NCBI RefSeq assembly: GCF_014844055.1
Contig: NZ_CP062167.1
Coordinates: 635,501 to 699,500, forward strand
Origin: Aureimonas sp. OT7
GTDB lineage: Bacteria > Pseudomonadota > Alphaproteobacteria > Rhizobiales > Rhizobiaceae
DNA length: 64,000 nt
Reading direction: 5' to 3'
Positions 1 through 8,298 of the stretch are shown here, piece after piece (the first letter of the stretch is position 1; each line of letters opens with the position of its first letter). Below the pieces are notes generated by a model. It had not been told where the DNA came from and ran no database searches. It saw only the letters and a program-made list of their open reading frames with translations. Made by a program: the position numbers and the translations under genes.

Positions 1-348
1 TGCCCAGATCGGACGATCAGGCAGGTGTCGGGCGACAGTACGAAGGTCGTCAGCGCCGTTAACCTTCGGTACGACCACCGGTGCGGTCGTCTGACGAAGG
101 GCCAGCACGTCCTGTTCGAACTCCGCGCTGTCTATGGCGTTAATCCGAATGTGCGCTTCGCCGCCCCTTTCCGAAATCGACCTGTATGCGGCGACAGCGT
201 TTGTCCGGGCAAACGACTTACGATCGGGCGCTACAGCATCCTCAAGGTCCAGAATGACGATGTCGCATGCCAGAGATCCGATTTTAGTTATCGCGCGTTC
301 GTTAGAAGCGGGAACATACAGAGCGCTGCGTCTTGCCTTGCCGGTCAT
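1..348 (-). CDS. CitE-like HpcH/HpaI aldolase/lyase, N-terminal part
   Basis: The 116 visible residues are the N-terminal part of a CitE-type (citrate lyase beta subunit-like) acyl-CoA lyase. These TIM-barrel enzymes cleave or form C-C bonds in short acyl-CoA or keto-acid substrates in the cytoplasm. The motifs RSALYVPAS and VILDLEDAVAP are the family's first strand and its acidic metal/CoA-proximal loop. The ATG at 348 has GGAGG five bases upstream. The gene continues past the window start, so the distal active-site residues and substrate class cannot be judged. It is the first of three HpcH/HpaI-superfamily genes in the window. Confidence 0.85.
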   Translation of the reverse strand, partial: MTGKARRSALYVPASNERAITKIGSLACDIVILDLEDAVAPDRKSFARTNAVAAYRSISERGGEAHIRINAIDSAEFEQDVLALRQTTAPVVVPKVNGADDLRTVARHLPDRPIWA

Positions 349-1312
349 TCTGTCCTCCAAATCGCTCCGACTATCGTAAAGAGTTGTTGCCAATGCAACT
401 CCTATGATTGGTCGGATATTAATTTGCGTCCGAAGGCCGACATTCGCTCTAATCGGATTGCGCCAACCGCTCCAGGCCGCCGGCGAGGGCCTCGATGGTG
501 ATGCCGCTCGCGGCATCTGCGGCTCTGCCGGTCAAGTCGCCTGTTGCCAACCTGAGGCGGGGCATGATCGGCAAACAGGTTGAGGCAGGACCCCCCGCCA
601 TTGACGACGGGTCCACGGCTGCGGTGGATGGCGTTCATCGACCAGATCAAGGCGATGAGCCATTCAACAAAGGTAGCGCCTTGCGGGCCCGGCCGGTGAC
701 TGCGATCAACTGACATGGCTGGCCATGGCGCAGACAAGGTGGTTGTCGACCGATAAGGTTCCCGTCAGGCTGCTCGCGGTCTGGCCGTGATTGACGCCAG
801 AGATAGCGATGCTGTCGGGGCGTCCATGCGAATTGCTCACTGGGCTCTTCCAGAGGCCGCGCGAGCCATCTGTCGTACGCGGTTCGTGCTATAGCCTACG
901 CTTCACGTTCTGTGAGAGATCGTCGACCATCTTGCAGGTTCGCCCATCGCGCTTCGACCTCGGCGGATAATGCATCAATTAGGGATCGTAACTGGCCTAT
1001 GCTCTCGTGCCGTCGATATAGCACTTATAACAGCTCGTGCCGTCGAGCCGACCTCGGCGAACATATCAAACTGACCTCTGGAAGGGCTTCATGCCTTGGC
1101 GGGGTCATCAGTGTTGTTTAGCCGGGGTCAAGAGCTGAGTAGCGGTTACATAAAGTTCGGATGTATTCTACATAAAGACATACGTTTTGTTTTGGAGTCG
1201 CCCGCTCGGTCGCACCGCCCGGTAAGCCACTAAGCTCAACATCGAGTTTGCGATAGCTCGCGATGTTGTCCAAGCTCGGCTCCGATTGGCGCTTCATGAA
1301 GGAACGTAAAAA
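349..1312. other. Degenerate region between two catabolic clusters
   Basis: No intact gene is supported in these 960 bases. Short open frames on both strands have no clear start signals and no recognisable domain. A minus-strand frame ending near 420 has a protein-like tail (GITIEALAGGLERL), and a plus-strand stretch near 780-830 faintly resembles the end of a GntR FCD domain, but both are too decayed to name. A ~100-bp repeat shared with 49342-49440 lies at 1032-1130. The nonamer TACATAAAG occurs twice, 22 bases apart, at 1147 and 1169, in the probable promoter of the downstream cluster. The sequence looks like recombination debris. Confidence 0.5.
1032..1130 (+). repeat. Dispersed ~100-bp repeat, copy 1
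   Basis: This stretch aligns with 49342-49440 at roughly 80 percent identity with one single-base gap, in the same orientation. The best-conserved core includes the identical block ACATATCAAACTGACCTCTG. In copy 2 the alignment begins inside the last codons of a HUH-motif ORF and runs into its 3' flank. Copy 1 therefore looks like the tail of a second, otherwise deleted member of that element. Confidence 0.7.
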
Positions 1313-2839
1313 TTGAAGGTTCTGGAATCGATCCAAGGGGGGCTGATCGTTTCATGCCAGCCAGTACCCGGCAGCCCCTTGGACGACACGAGGTCCATTG
1401 TTGCGATGGCGCAGGCGGCGCAGGCCGGTGGCGCCCGTGCCCTGCGCATCGAAGGTACTGCCAATGTGGCCGCCGTCGTGGCGGCGTGCGGGCTTCCGGT
1501 CGTTGGAATCGTCAAGCGTGATCTCGACGAATTTCCGATCCGTATCACGCCTTTTGCAGAAGACGTGCATCATCTCGCCGAGGCCGGCGCGCACATCATC
1601 GCCGTCGATGCGACCGCTCGTCGACGCCCGGTTCCAATTGCGGAGCTTCTTTCGGAAATTCGGCGCGCAGGGCGTTTCGCGATGGCCGACCTGTCATGTG
1701 TGGCCGAGGCCGAAAACGCGCGGGCGCTGGGCTTCGACATCATCGGCACGACCTTGTCCGGCTATACGAGCGGGCCTATCCCCGAAGGCCCGGACTTGGG
1801 TCTGGTAGCCGATTGTCGGCGTCTTGGAGGGTTGGTGGTCGCGGAGGGGCGCTATAACGACACACATGCTGCGGCACGGGCGATCCAGGCCGGCGCGAGC
1901 GCGGTCTGCGTCGGTTCGGCCCTGACGCGCCTCGAACATGCGACAAACTGGTTCGCATCGGCGATCGCCGACGCTGGATCGCAAGAATCCGTCGGGCTCG
2001 CCTTCGATATCGGTGGTACGAAAACGGCGGCGGCGCTGGTGCGTGGCGGCGACCTGCTGGACCGCGTGGAGGTGCGGACCCCACCGAATGTGGGCACCGC
2101 GGAGTGGTTCGATGGCGTCGCAGGCCTCGCTGACGCCTGGCGTGGCCGCTACGATCATGCCGGCTGCGCCGTCACGGGGATTGTCGAAAACGGCTTATGG
2201 TCGGCACTGAATCCAGAGACCCTCGACATACCACGGCAAACGCCATTGCGCGCAGAACTGGAAAGTCGTCTTGGCTTGCCCGTTGCCACGTTGAACGATG
2301 CCCAGGCGTCGGCGTGGGGCGAATATGCCTGGGGCGCCGGACGCGGTCGGGACATGGCGTTCGTCACGGCTTCTTCGGGTGTCGGCGGAGGCGTCGTTCT
2401 GGATGGTCGCTTGCGGCATGGTGCAGGGGGATTTGCTGGTAGCCTGGGTCAATGGCGGGGCGTGCCGGCCGGTTCACGCCTCGAAGATCGTGCCTCCGGG
2501 TTTGCAGTCGCATCGGCAGCCTTTGCTTCAGGCAGAGAGGCTGACAGCCGGCTCGTGTTCGCCGCCGCCGATGTCGGTGATGAATGGGCGCTTAGAATCA
2601 TCGACGATGCCACGCGGGCAATGGCCACGGCGCTCGTCGATCTGCAACTTCTGCTCGATCCCGAAACGGTGGTTCTCGGGGGCGGCATCGGCCTGCTGCC
2701 AAGGTTTCGCGCAAGTCTGGAAACCTTTCTCGAGGATGCGCCGGCGCGTCTTCGCCCCGACCTGCGCGCAGCGGAACTCGGCGCTGACGGTGGACTGGTT
2801 GGCGCGGCGGACTATGGGCGGCGAAAAAGCCGCCGGTAA
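1313..2839 (+). CDS. nanEK: Fused N-acetylmannosamine-6-P epimerase / ROK kinase (NanE-NanK)
   Basis: A 508-residue two-domain protein. Residues 1-222 are a NanE-type TIM barrel (GIVKRDL with Lys68, GTTLSGYT at 145-152, EGRY near 178), which interconverts ManNAc-6-P and GlcNAc-6-P. Residues about 226-508 are a ROK-family sugar kinase with the phosphate-binding motif DIGGTKT at 232-238 and a glycine-rich loop near 350-360. The kinase lacks the Cys-rich zinc motif usual in ROK proteins. The TTG at 1313 is used because AAGGA lies about ten bases upstream and no in-frame ATG is near. It heads a plus-strand cluster with no sialate lyase or sialate transporter, so its true substrate may be another N-acyl amino sugar. 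Confidence 0.88.
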   Translation: MKVLESIQGGLIVSCQPVPGSPLDDTRSIVAMAQAAQAGGARALRIEGTANVAAVVAACGLPVVGIVKRDLDEFPIRITPFAEDVHHLAEAGAHIIAVDATARRRPVPIAELLSEIRRAGRFAMADLSCVAEAENARALGFDIIGTTLSGYTSGPIPEGPDLGLVADCRRLGGLVVAEGRYNDTHAAARAIQAGASAVCVGSALTRLEHATNWFASAIADAGSQESVGLAFDIGGTKTAAALVRGGDLLDRVEVRTPPNVGTAEWFDGVAGLADAWRGRYDHAGCAVTGIVENGLWSALNPETLDIPRQTPLRAELESRLGLPVATLNDAQASAWGEYAWGAGRGRDMAFVTASSGVGGGVVLDGRLRHGAGGFAGSLGQWRGVPAGSRLEDRASGFAVASAAFASGREADSRLVFAAADVGDEWALRIIDDATRAMATALVDLQLLLDPETVVLGGGIGLLPRFRASLETFLEDAPARLRPDLRAAELGADGGLVGAADYGRRKSRR

Positions 2840-2973
2840 GGGACGCAAGTCCCTCTCGACCTCGCAAATACATCTTTGAACAAACAGGGCATTGCGAGTC
2901 GTCACAAAAATGATAACGTTGTCAAAATCCAACGTCGTCGTTTGGGCGCGGGGATGGAACGGCGTCTCCAGGC

Positions 2974-4296
2974 TTGTTCCGCCTGCTCTCCAGCCATGCC
3001 TTTGTCCGAGATGCCGCAATGTCGAAGAGCCATTCTCCAACCCGACTTGATCCGCAGACCCGAGGCGTTCCGCTGGACCTGCCGGACATTTCTGTCGACG
3101 GCTTTTGCGCGTTGGGGCTGAGACCCGCCCATGGCGAGACGGGATTGCCGATCCTGACACTTGATGCCGGCGCCTTCGATGCCAACACCACCGCGATGAT
3201 GAACTATGTGCGTGGGGTAGGCGCGAGGATCGCGCCACATGCCAAGACGCCGATGAGCCCCGCACTTGCCGCCAAGCTGGTCGCGGCCGGTGCGGATGGC
3301 TTGACGGTGGCGGATGGACGTCAGGCCGCCGTCATGCTGGCGGCGGGCTTTCGGAAGCTACTTCTGGCCAATGAGATTGGAGGGGAAGCGGCCGGCCGGC
3401 GGCTCGGAGAGCTTCTTCGGCGCTATCCAGATTGCGAAATCTCGGTCTTTGTCGACAGCCCGGCGGCCGTCTGCGCTGCAGCTGCGGCCGCGCTCGCAGC
3501 GGAGCGAACACTTGCGTGTCTTATCGAGGTCGGAACCGGCCGCGCCGGCGCGCGCAGTCGCGATGCCGCTCGCACCGTCATCGACGCGGTGGCCGACTCC
3601 AAAGGGCTCGCGCTCGGTGGCGTCGCCACCTATGAAGGTGCTGCCGTCACGGCCGACGCGGCGGAAACGCTTCTGCGGGTCGACGATCTTTGTCGTCTGG
3701 CCGGGGAGGTCCTCGGCGACGTCCGCGCTCGTAATCCGGGACAGCAGTTGGTGCTGAGCGCCGGGGGGTCCGCGTTCTTCGACCGTGTTATCGCCGTTCT
3801 CGGCCCGGTCTGCGCAGCCGATGGTGCTTGCACGCTGCTGCTGCGTAGCGGCGCTATCTTCTTCCATGATCATGGAATTTACGCGCGCGCTTTGGCGGCA
3901 ATGGACGAGAGAGGCGGATTCAGCCCAGGGGCATCGGCTTCAGCCTCTTTCACGCCGTCGTTGCGCGTCTTCGCCGAAGTTCTGTCAAGGCCGGAGGCGG
4001 ACCTGGCGATCTGCGGACTGGGAATGCGCGATATCTCGTTCGACCAAGGTTTGCCGCTTCCCGTCGGCCTCTATCGCGGTGGCCGATCCCTGTCGCTGCC
4101 ACAGAACTCGCGGCTCGTACGCCTTAACGACCAGCATGCTTTCGTGGCGCTATCCCCCGGCAGTGATGTCGCGGTGGGAGACATCCTTGCCTTCGGACTG
4201 TCGCATCCCTGCACCGCTCTCGATCGCTGGTCTCACATCTTCGTGCTGGACGATGCCGGGGCGGTTCGCCGGGTCCTGCCAACCTTCTTCGGATGA
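2974..4296 (+). CDS. PLP-dependent D-threonine aldolase / D-serine dehydratase-like enzyme
   Basis: A cytoplasmic fold-type III PLP enzyme. The alanine-racemase-like barrel carries the PLP lysine in IAPHAKTPMS (Lys91 counted from 2974). A C-terminal domain holds HPCTALDRW, matching the His-x-Cys zinc site of D-serine dehydratases (DSD1 type) and D-threonine aldolases. The frame opens with TTG at 2974 but no ribosome site is evident; ATG at 3019 (MSKSHSP) is a plausible alternative. The stop overlaps the permease start at 4293 (ATGA), so it is co-translated with a polar amino-acid ABC importer. This supports a D-amino-acid or beta-hydroxy-amino-acid substrate, by inference. Confidence 0.82.
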   Translation: MFRLLSSHAFVRDAAMSKSHSPTRLDPQTRGVPLDLPDISVDGFCALGLRPAHGETGLPILTLDAGAFDANTTAMMNYVRGVGARIAPHAKTPMSPALAAKLVAAGADGLTVADGRQAAVMLAAGFRKLLLANEIGGEAAGRRLGELLRRYPDCEISVFVDSPAAVCAAAAAALAAERTLACLIEVGTGRAGARSRDAARTVIDAVADSKGLALGGVATYEGAAVTADAAETLLRVDDLCRLAGEVLGDVRARNPGQQLVLSAGGSAFFDRVIAVLGPVCAADGACTLLLRSGAIFFHDHGIYARALAAMDERGGFSPGASASASFTPSLRVFAEVLSRPEADLAICGLGMRDISFDQGLPLPVGLYRGGRSLSLPQNSRLVRLNDQHAFVALSPGSDVAVGDILAFGLSHPCTALDRWSHIFVLDDAGAVRRVLPTFFG

Positions 4297-4970
4297 TCGC
4301 AATGGGAAACCTCAATTTCCGCCCGCTCTGGCGCTATGAGGATGCGCTGCTGGAAGGGTTGATCACGACCTTGCAATTGACCGTGATCGCCGCGGTCTTC
4401 GGCCTGTTGCTCGGCCTTGCCTGCGCTCTGGCACTGAGGCGTGCGCCAGCGCCGCTTTGTTTCCTGATCCGCGGCTATATCGAGATCATTCGGAACACGC
4501 CGCCGATCATTCAGATCTTCATCGTCTTCTTCGTTTTTCCGGGCATGGGCGTCCGGCTGCCGCCGTTCGAGGCGGCGTCGATCGCCCTTAGCCTCTATTT
4601 CGGGGCCTATGCGGCCGAGATCATCCGATCCGGTCTCGATTCGGTCCCGAAGGCACAGGTAGAGGCCGGCCACTGCCTCGGCCTCAGTGCGCCGCAGGTG
4701 TTTCTGCATGTGGTCGCCGCCCCGGCGTTGCGCAACATCTACCCCTCTCTCACGAGCCAATTCGTGCTGCTGCTGCTCGGAACATCCATCGCATCGCAGA
4801 TATCGACCGAGGAATTGTTCCACACGGCGGGCGTGATCGACAGCCGAACATTCCGCAGCTTCGAGGTCTACGCCGTGGTCGCGGCAATCTACATCGTCAC
4901 GGTGTCGGTGTTCCGCGTCTTTTTTGCCGCATTGGGAAGGCTCGCCTTCCGCTGGCCCACGCGCCGCTGA
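4293..4970 (+). CDS. Polar amino-acid ABC transporter permease 1
   Basis: An inner-membrane permease of the His/Gln/Glu-type (HisM/GlnP) family, 225 residues with about five hydrophobic segments. The EAA loop, which docks the ATPase, is seen at YAAEIIRSGLDSVPKAQVEA followed by GHCLGLS. The start overlaps the stop of the upstream PLP enzyme by four bases, and a second in-frame ATG lies at 4302. It pairs with the second permease at 4983. Together with the ATPase at 5620 and the binding protein at 6377 it makes a complete importer. Confidence 0.92.
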   Translation: MIAMGNLNFRPLWRYEDALLEGLITTLQLTVIAAVFGLLLGLACALALRRAPAPLCFLIRGYIEIIRNTPPIIQIFIVFFVFPGMGVRLPPFEAASIALSLYFGAYAAEIIRSGLDSVPKAQVEAGHCLGLSAPQVFLHVVAAPALRNIYPSLTSQFVLLLLGTSIASQISTEELFHTAGVIDSRTFRSFEVYAVVAAIYIVTVSVFRVFFAALGRLAFRWPTRR

Positions 4971-4982
4971 CGGAGTCTCACC

Positions 4983-5633
4983 ATGCGCAGCTTCTCCACG
5001 ATCGATGTGATCGCCCTAACGACCGCGCTTCAGTACACTGTGCTGCTGGTGCTCCTGGCACTGGCCTTCGGCAGCCCGCTCGCCCTTCTGTTCGCGCTCC
5101 TACGCACCGCGCGGGCCGCCGTACCCCGCTGGCTGACGGCCCTGTTCCTGCAGGTGGTGCAGGGCGTGCCGCTGCTCGCGCTGCTGATGTTCTTCTATTT
5201 CGGACTGCCCGTCTTTCTCGGCGTCCAGATACCGGCGCTCGCGGCAGTCACCATTGCCTTCACCATCTATACCGCCGTCTTCCTCGGAGAGATCTGGCGC
5301 GGCGGTATCGAGGCGGTCAAGCAGACCCAATGGGAGGCTGCCGCCTCGCTGGGCATCAGCCGCTGGCAGCAATTTCGCCATGTCATCGCGCCCCAGGCGA
5401 TGAAGGTGGCCCTTCCGGCCACGGTGGGATTTCTCGTGCAGCTCATCAAGGGAACTTCGCTGGCGGCAGTGGTCGGCTTCATCGAACTGACCAGGGCGGG
5501 CCAGCTGGCAAGCGCAGCCACCTTCCAGCCTTTGCTCGTCTATTCCGTCGTCGCGGCGATCTACTTCGCCATCTGCTTCCCCCTGACGCTGCTGTCACGC
5601 AACCTGGAGGCCCGCCTCAATGGCGCTCGTTGA
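4983..5633 (+). CDS. Polar amino-acid ABC transporter permease 2
   Basis: A second HisQ/GlnP-type inner-membrane permease, 216 residues, with the EAA loop YTAVFLGEIWRGGIEAVKQT followed by QWEAAASLG. It starts 12 bases after permease 1 behind a GGAG-like site and overlaps the ATPase start by 14 bases. Two non-identical permeases with one ATPase pair is the normal arrangement for this family. Substrate specificity resides in the binding protein at 6377. Confidence 0.92.
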   Translation: MRSFSTIDVIALTTALQYTVLLVLLALAFGSPLALLFALLRTARAAVPRWLTALFLQVVQGVPLLALLMFFYFGLPVFLGVQIPALAAVTIAFTIYTAVFLGEIWRGGIEAVKQTQWEAAASLGISRWQQFRHVIAPQAMKVALPATVGFLVQLIKGTSLAAVVGFIELTRAGQLASAATFQPLLVYSVVAAIYFAICFPLTLLSRNLEARLNGAR

Positions 5634-6351
5634 AATCCGCAATGTCCGAAAGTCCTTCGGCAAGCTCGAAGTACTGAAGAACATCAACCTGACCGTACAA
5701 GAAGGTGAGATCGTTACGCTGATCGGTCGCTCCGGGTCGGGCAAATCGACGCTTCTGCGCTGCATAAACGCCCTCGAGGATGTCGACGGTGGAGATATCA
5801 CAGTCGAGGGCCAGGCCGTTTCGGCCGGCATGAAGGGCCTCAAGGAAATGCGCCAGCGCGTCGGCATCGTTTTCCAGGCATTCAACCTGTTTCCGCATCT
5901 CAAGGTCGAGCGCAACGTCACGCTGGCGCCCACGCTGACGGGGCGCGTCAGTCGAAGGTCGGCTCGCGACCTAGCGCTCGAGTGCCTTCGCAAGGTCGGC
6001 CTGGAAGACAAGATCGACTCATATCCCGAGCAGTTGTCGGGCGGCCAGCAGCAGCGTGTCGCCATCGCGCGGTGTCTGGCGATGGCCCCGCACCTGATGC
6101 TTTTCGACGAAGTGACGTCGGCCCTCGACCCGGAACTGGTCGGCGAGGTGCTGAAGGTCATGGAGGACATGGCCCGACAGGGAATGACCATGATCCTCGT
6201 GACGCATGAAATGGGGTTTGCCCGCAATGTCGCGAGCAAGATCGTCTTCATGCACCAGGGCGAAATCTGGGAAGAGGGTCCGCCCGAACAGATTTTCGCC
6301 AACCCTCGCACAGCCGAGCTCAAGGCCTTTATCGGCTCGACCCGGCATTGA
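5620..6351 (+). CDS. Polar amino-acid ABC transporter ATP-binding protein
   Basis: A cytoplasmic GlnQ/HisP-type ATPase of 243 residues that powers the importer. Walker A is GRSGSGKST, the signature is [13 protein letters not shown], and Walker B is LMLFDEVTSALDP with the catalytic Glu present. The proline of the usual DEPTSALDP is replaced by valine, a variant seen in this subfamily. It overlaps permease 2 by 14 bases and is followed 25 bases later by the binding protein, so all four components are in one operon. Confidence 0.94.
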   Translation: MALVEIRNVRKSFGKLEVLKNINLTVQEGEIVTLIGRSGSGKSTLLRCINALEDVDGGDITVEGQAVSAGMKGLKEMRQRVGIVFQAFNLFPHLKVERNVTLAPTLTGRVSRRSARDLALECLRKVGLEDKIDSYPEQLSGGQQQRVAIARCLAMAPHLMLFDEVTSALDPELVGEVLKVMEDMARQGMTMILVTHEMGFARNVASKIVFMHQGEIWEEGPPEQIFANPRTAELKAFIGSTRH

Positions 6352-6376
6352 TGTAACCCTACCGAAAGGTATGACA

Positions 6377-7168
6377 ATGCGTGTCATCACTGCATTCCTG
6401 GCCGCTGCGGCCAGTTTCGCCATCCTGTCGTCGCCCGTGGACGCACGGGCCGACAAGCTGCAGGATATCCTGAATGCCGGAACGGTACGGGTCGGTGTCC
6501 TGCTGGACGTTCCACCTTGGGGCTTCAACGATGCGCCGGGCACGCCGACGGGACTGGATGTCGAGGTGGCCGGGCTTCTGGCCGAAGAACTCGGCGTCGA
6601 TCTCGAACTCGTGCAGTTGACGGGAACGAACCGCATTCCAAGCCTCTTGGCGGGTCAGGTGGATCTTCTCATCTCGGCGATCGGTGCCACGTCCGAGCGC
6701 GCCCAGCAGGTGATGTTCTCGCAGCCCTACGCCGCCGTTCAACTAGGCGTCTACGGCCCGGCCAGCATCGAGCCGATGGACGATGTCTCGGGTCTCGACG
6801 GCCGCCAGATCGCGGTTGCGCGCGGAACGACCCTGGACCTGTGGCTGACCGACAACGCACAGGGCGCCAGCCTTGCGCGGTTCGAGGACGTACCGTCCAC
6901 GATCGCGGCCTATCTGGCTGGCCAGGCCCAAATGTTTGCGGAGAACAGCGCGATCGTCGTCAATGCCCAGAACGACCATCCGGATGCCGACATCGGCCTC
7001 AAGTTCACCATCCGCCAGTCGCCCGCCCATGTCGGCGTGCCGATGGGCGAGCACAATCTGTTGCAATGGGTGAACACCTTCGTCTTCGCCAACAAGCTCA
7101 ACGGGCGCCTGCCGGCCTTGCAGGAAAAGTGGTTCAAGGAACCGCAGGAGTCGCTTCCCGCCCTCTAG
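6377..7168 (+). CDS. Periplasmic amino-acid-type solute-binding protein
   Basis: A family-3 extracellular solute-binding protein of 263 residues. An N-terminal Sec signal peptide (MRVITAFLAAAASFAIL, cleavage after VDARA) precedes VRVGVLLDVPPWGFND and the family hinge sequence. The ATG at 6377 is preferred over the ATG at 6371 because the AAAGG ribosome site is seven bases away rather than one. It supplies substrate to the permeases at 4293 and 4983. It is followed by a GC hairpin at 7175-7197 and then the deacylase gene, so the enzyme next door probably acts on the imported compound. Confidence 0.9.
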   Translation: MRVITAFLAAAASFAILSSPVDARADKLQDILNAGTVRVGVLLDVPPWGFNDAPGTPTGLDVEVAGLLAEELGVDLELVQLTGTNRIPSLLAGQVDLLISAIGATSERAQQVMFSQPYAAVQLGVYGPASIEPMDDVSGLDGRQIAVARGTTLDLWLTDNAQGASLARFEDVPSTIAAYLAGQAQMFAENSAIVVNAQNDHPDADIGLKFTIRQSPAHVGVPMGEHNLLQWVNTFVFANKLNGRLPALQEKWFKEPQESLPAL

Positions 7169-7174
7169 GGGCGT

Positions 7175-7197
7175 GCGCCGGGGCCGGGCCCCGGCGC
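7175..7197 (+). terminator. Strong GC hairpin after the binding-protein gene
   Basis: An 11-base arm (GCGCCGGGGCC) and its exact reverse complement are separated by one base, giving a stem of about nine pairs. No T-run follows, so full intrinsic termination is doubtful. A role as a partial terminator or 3'-end stabiliser between 6377-7168 and the deacylase at 7261 is more likely. Confidence 0.5.
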
Positions 7198-7260
7198 TTC
7201 GCCGCCATCAGGGGGACAACCGATCGCCGGCGTCCCGCCCGGCCCACGAGGACCAATCCG

Positions 7261-8298
7261 TTGCATACCGGCATCTTCAGTGACGTCGATCTTCTCGCCG
7301 AAGGTCGCCATCAATCTTGGCTCAGCATTCCGTGGTCGGTAGACCGCTCGCCCTACTATCAGATCAAGATACCCATCATTCGGCTGCGGCGGGGCAGTGG
7401 TCCGCGCCTTCTGCTGATGGCAGGCAATCATGGCGACGAATACGAAGGCAACATCGCCCTGTTCCAGCTTGCGCGCCAACTGGATACGGCGTCGATTCAA
7501 GGGGAGATCACCATCCTGCCGATGCTGAATGCACCGGCTGTTCTTGCCGGACGCCGCCGCTCGCCGCTCGACGACGGCAATCTCAACCGGGCCTTTCCGG
7601 GGGACCCCGCAGGTACGCCGACCGGGCGGCTGGCGCATTTTCTGGAGCATGTGCTGATGCCGGCCCATGATGTCGTGCTGGATCTGCATTCGGGCGGTAC
7701 CAGCATGGCACACCTGCCGACATCGCTGATCGAGCGACAGGGAGACGAGGCCCATTACCGCCGCATGCTGCAACTGATGCTGTCGCTCGGAATGCCTTAT
7801 GGCTTCATCGCCGAGAACGGCGCGGATGCGCCGACCTCCATGGCGGCGGCGGCGCGGGCAGGCGCCATCGGCCTCAGCGGTGAATTCGGCGGCGGCGGCA
7901 CCGTGACGCCGGAAACGATGGCTGCTACCCGTTCGGCAATCGACAACCTGCTTCTAGCGACGGGCGTGGTCGCGGAGCCGGTCCTGTCAAAGACGGTCCT
8001 GCGCGCTAAGACCCGACTTTTACGGTTGACCAGCCATGCGCAGGCCATCTATGCCACGCGCCCCGGCTGGTTCGAGCCGGCGCAACTTCCCGGCGATACG
8101 GTCGAAAGGGGCCAAGTAGCCGGATACTACCATGATTTCAACAGGCCCGAGGAGGCCGAACAGGTGTTGACCTTCGGCGTTGCCGGAGTCGTCCTGTCGC
8201 AGCGTCTCCATGCGATGTCGCAATCGGGGGATTGCCTGGTTCAGGTGGCGGTGCCGTATGATACAGAGCATGACGAACGGAACGTCGGAATGGCCTGA
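7261..8298 (+). CDS. Succinylglutamate desuccinylase/aspartoacylase-family deacylase 1
   Basis: A zinc-dependent amide hydrolase of the AstE/AspA (M14-like) family, 345 residues, close in style to DoeB/EutE-type N-acetyl-diaminobutyrate deacetylases. Zinc ligands are visible as AGNHGDEYEG (His57, Glu60) and DLHSGG, with the general base in GEFGGGG. It would remove an acyl group from an N-acylated amino acid. TTG at 7261 is chosen because GAGGA sits eight bases upstream. The LacI regulator begins inside its 3' end at 8270. A paralogue occurs at 19640-20725 in the neighbouring cluster. Confidence 0.88.
   Translation: MHTGIFSDVDLLAEGRHQSWLSIPWSVDRSPYYQIKIPIIRLRRGSGPRLLLMAGNHGDEYEGNIALFQLARQLDTASIQGEITILPMLNAPAVLAGRRRSPLDDGNLNRAFPGDPAGTPTGRLAHFLEHVLMPAHDVVLDLHSGGTSMAHLPTSLIERQGDEAHYRRMLQLMLSLGMPYGFIAENGADAPTSMAAAARAGAIGLSGEFGGGGTVTPETMAATRSAIDNLLLATGVVAEPVLSKTVLRAKTRLLRLTSHAQAIYATRPGWFEPAQLPGDTVERGQVAGYYHDFNRPEEAEQVLTFGVAGVVLSQRLHAMSQSGDCLVQVAVPYDTEHDERNVGMA

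Noticed and set aside
780..840. GntR FCD-domain remnant
   Set aside because: The resemblance (AVIDARDSDAVGASMR) is short and requires ignoring frame breaks, so chance cannot be excluded.
2839..2854. Terminator after nanEK (AGGGAC-GCAA-GTCCCT)
   Set aside because: The stem is only six pairs, no T-run follows, and the downstream genes are probably co-transcribed.
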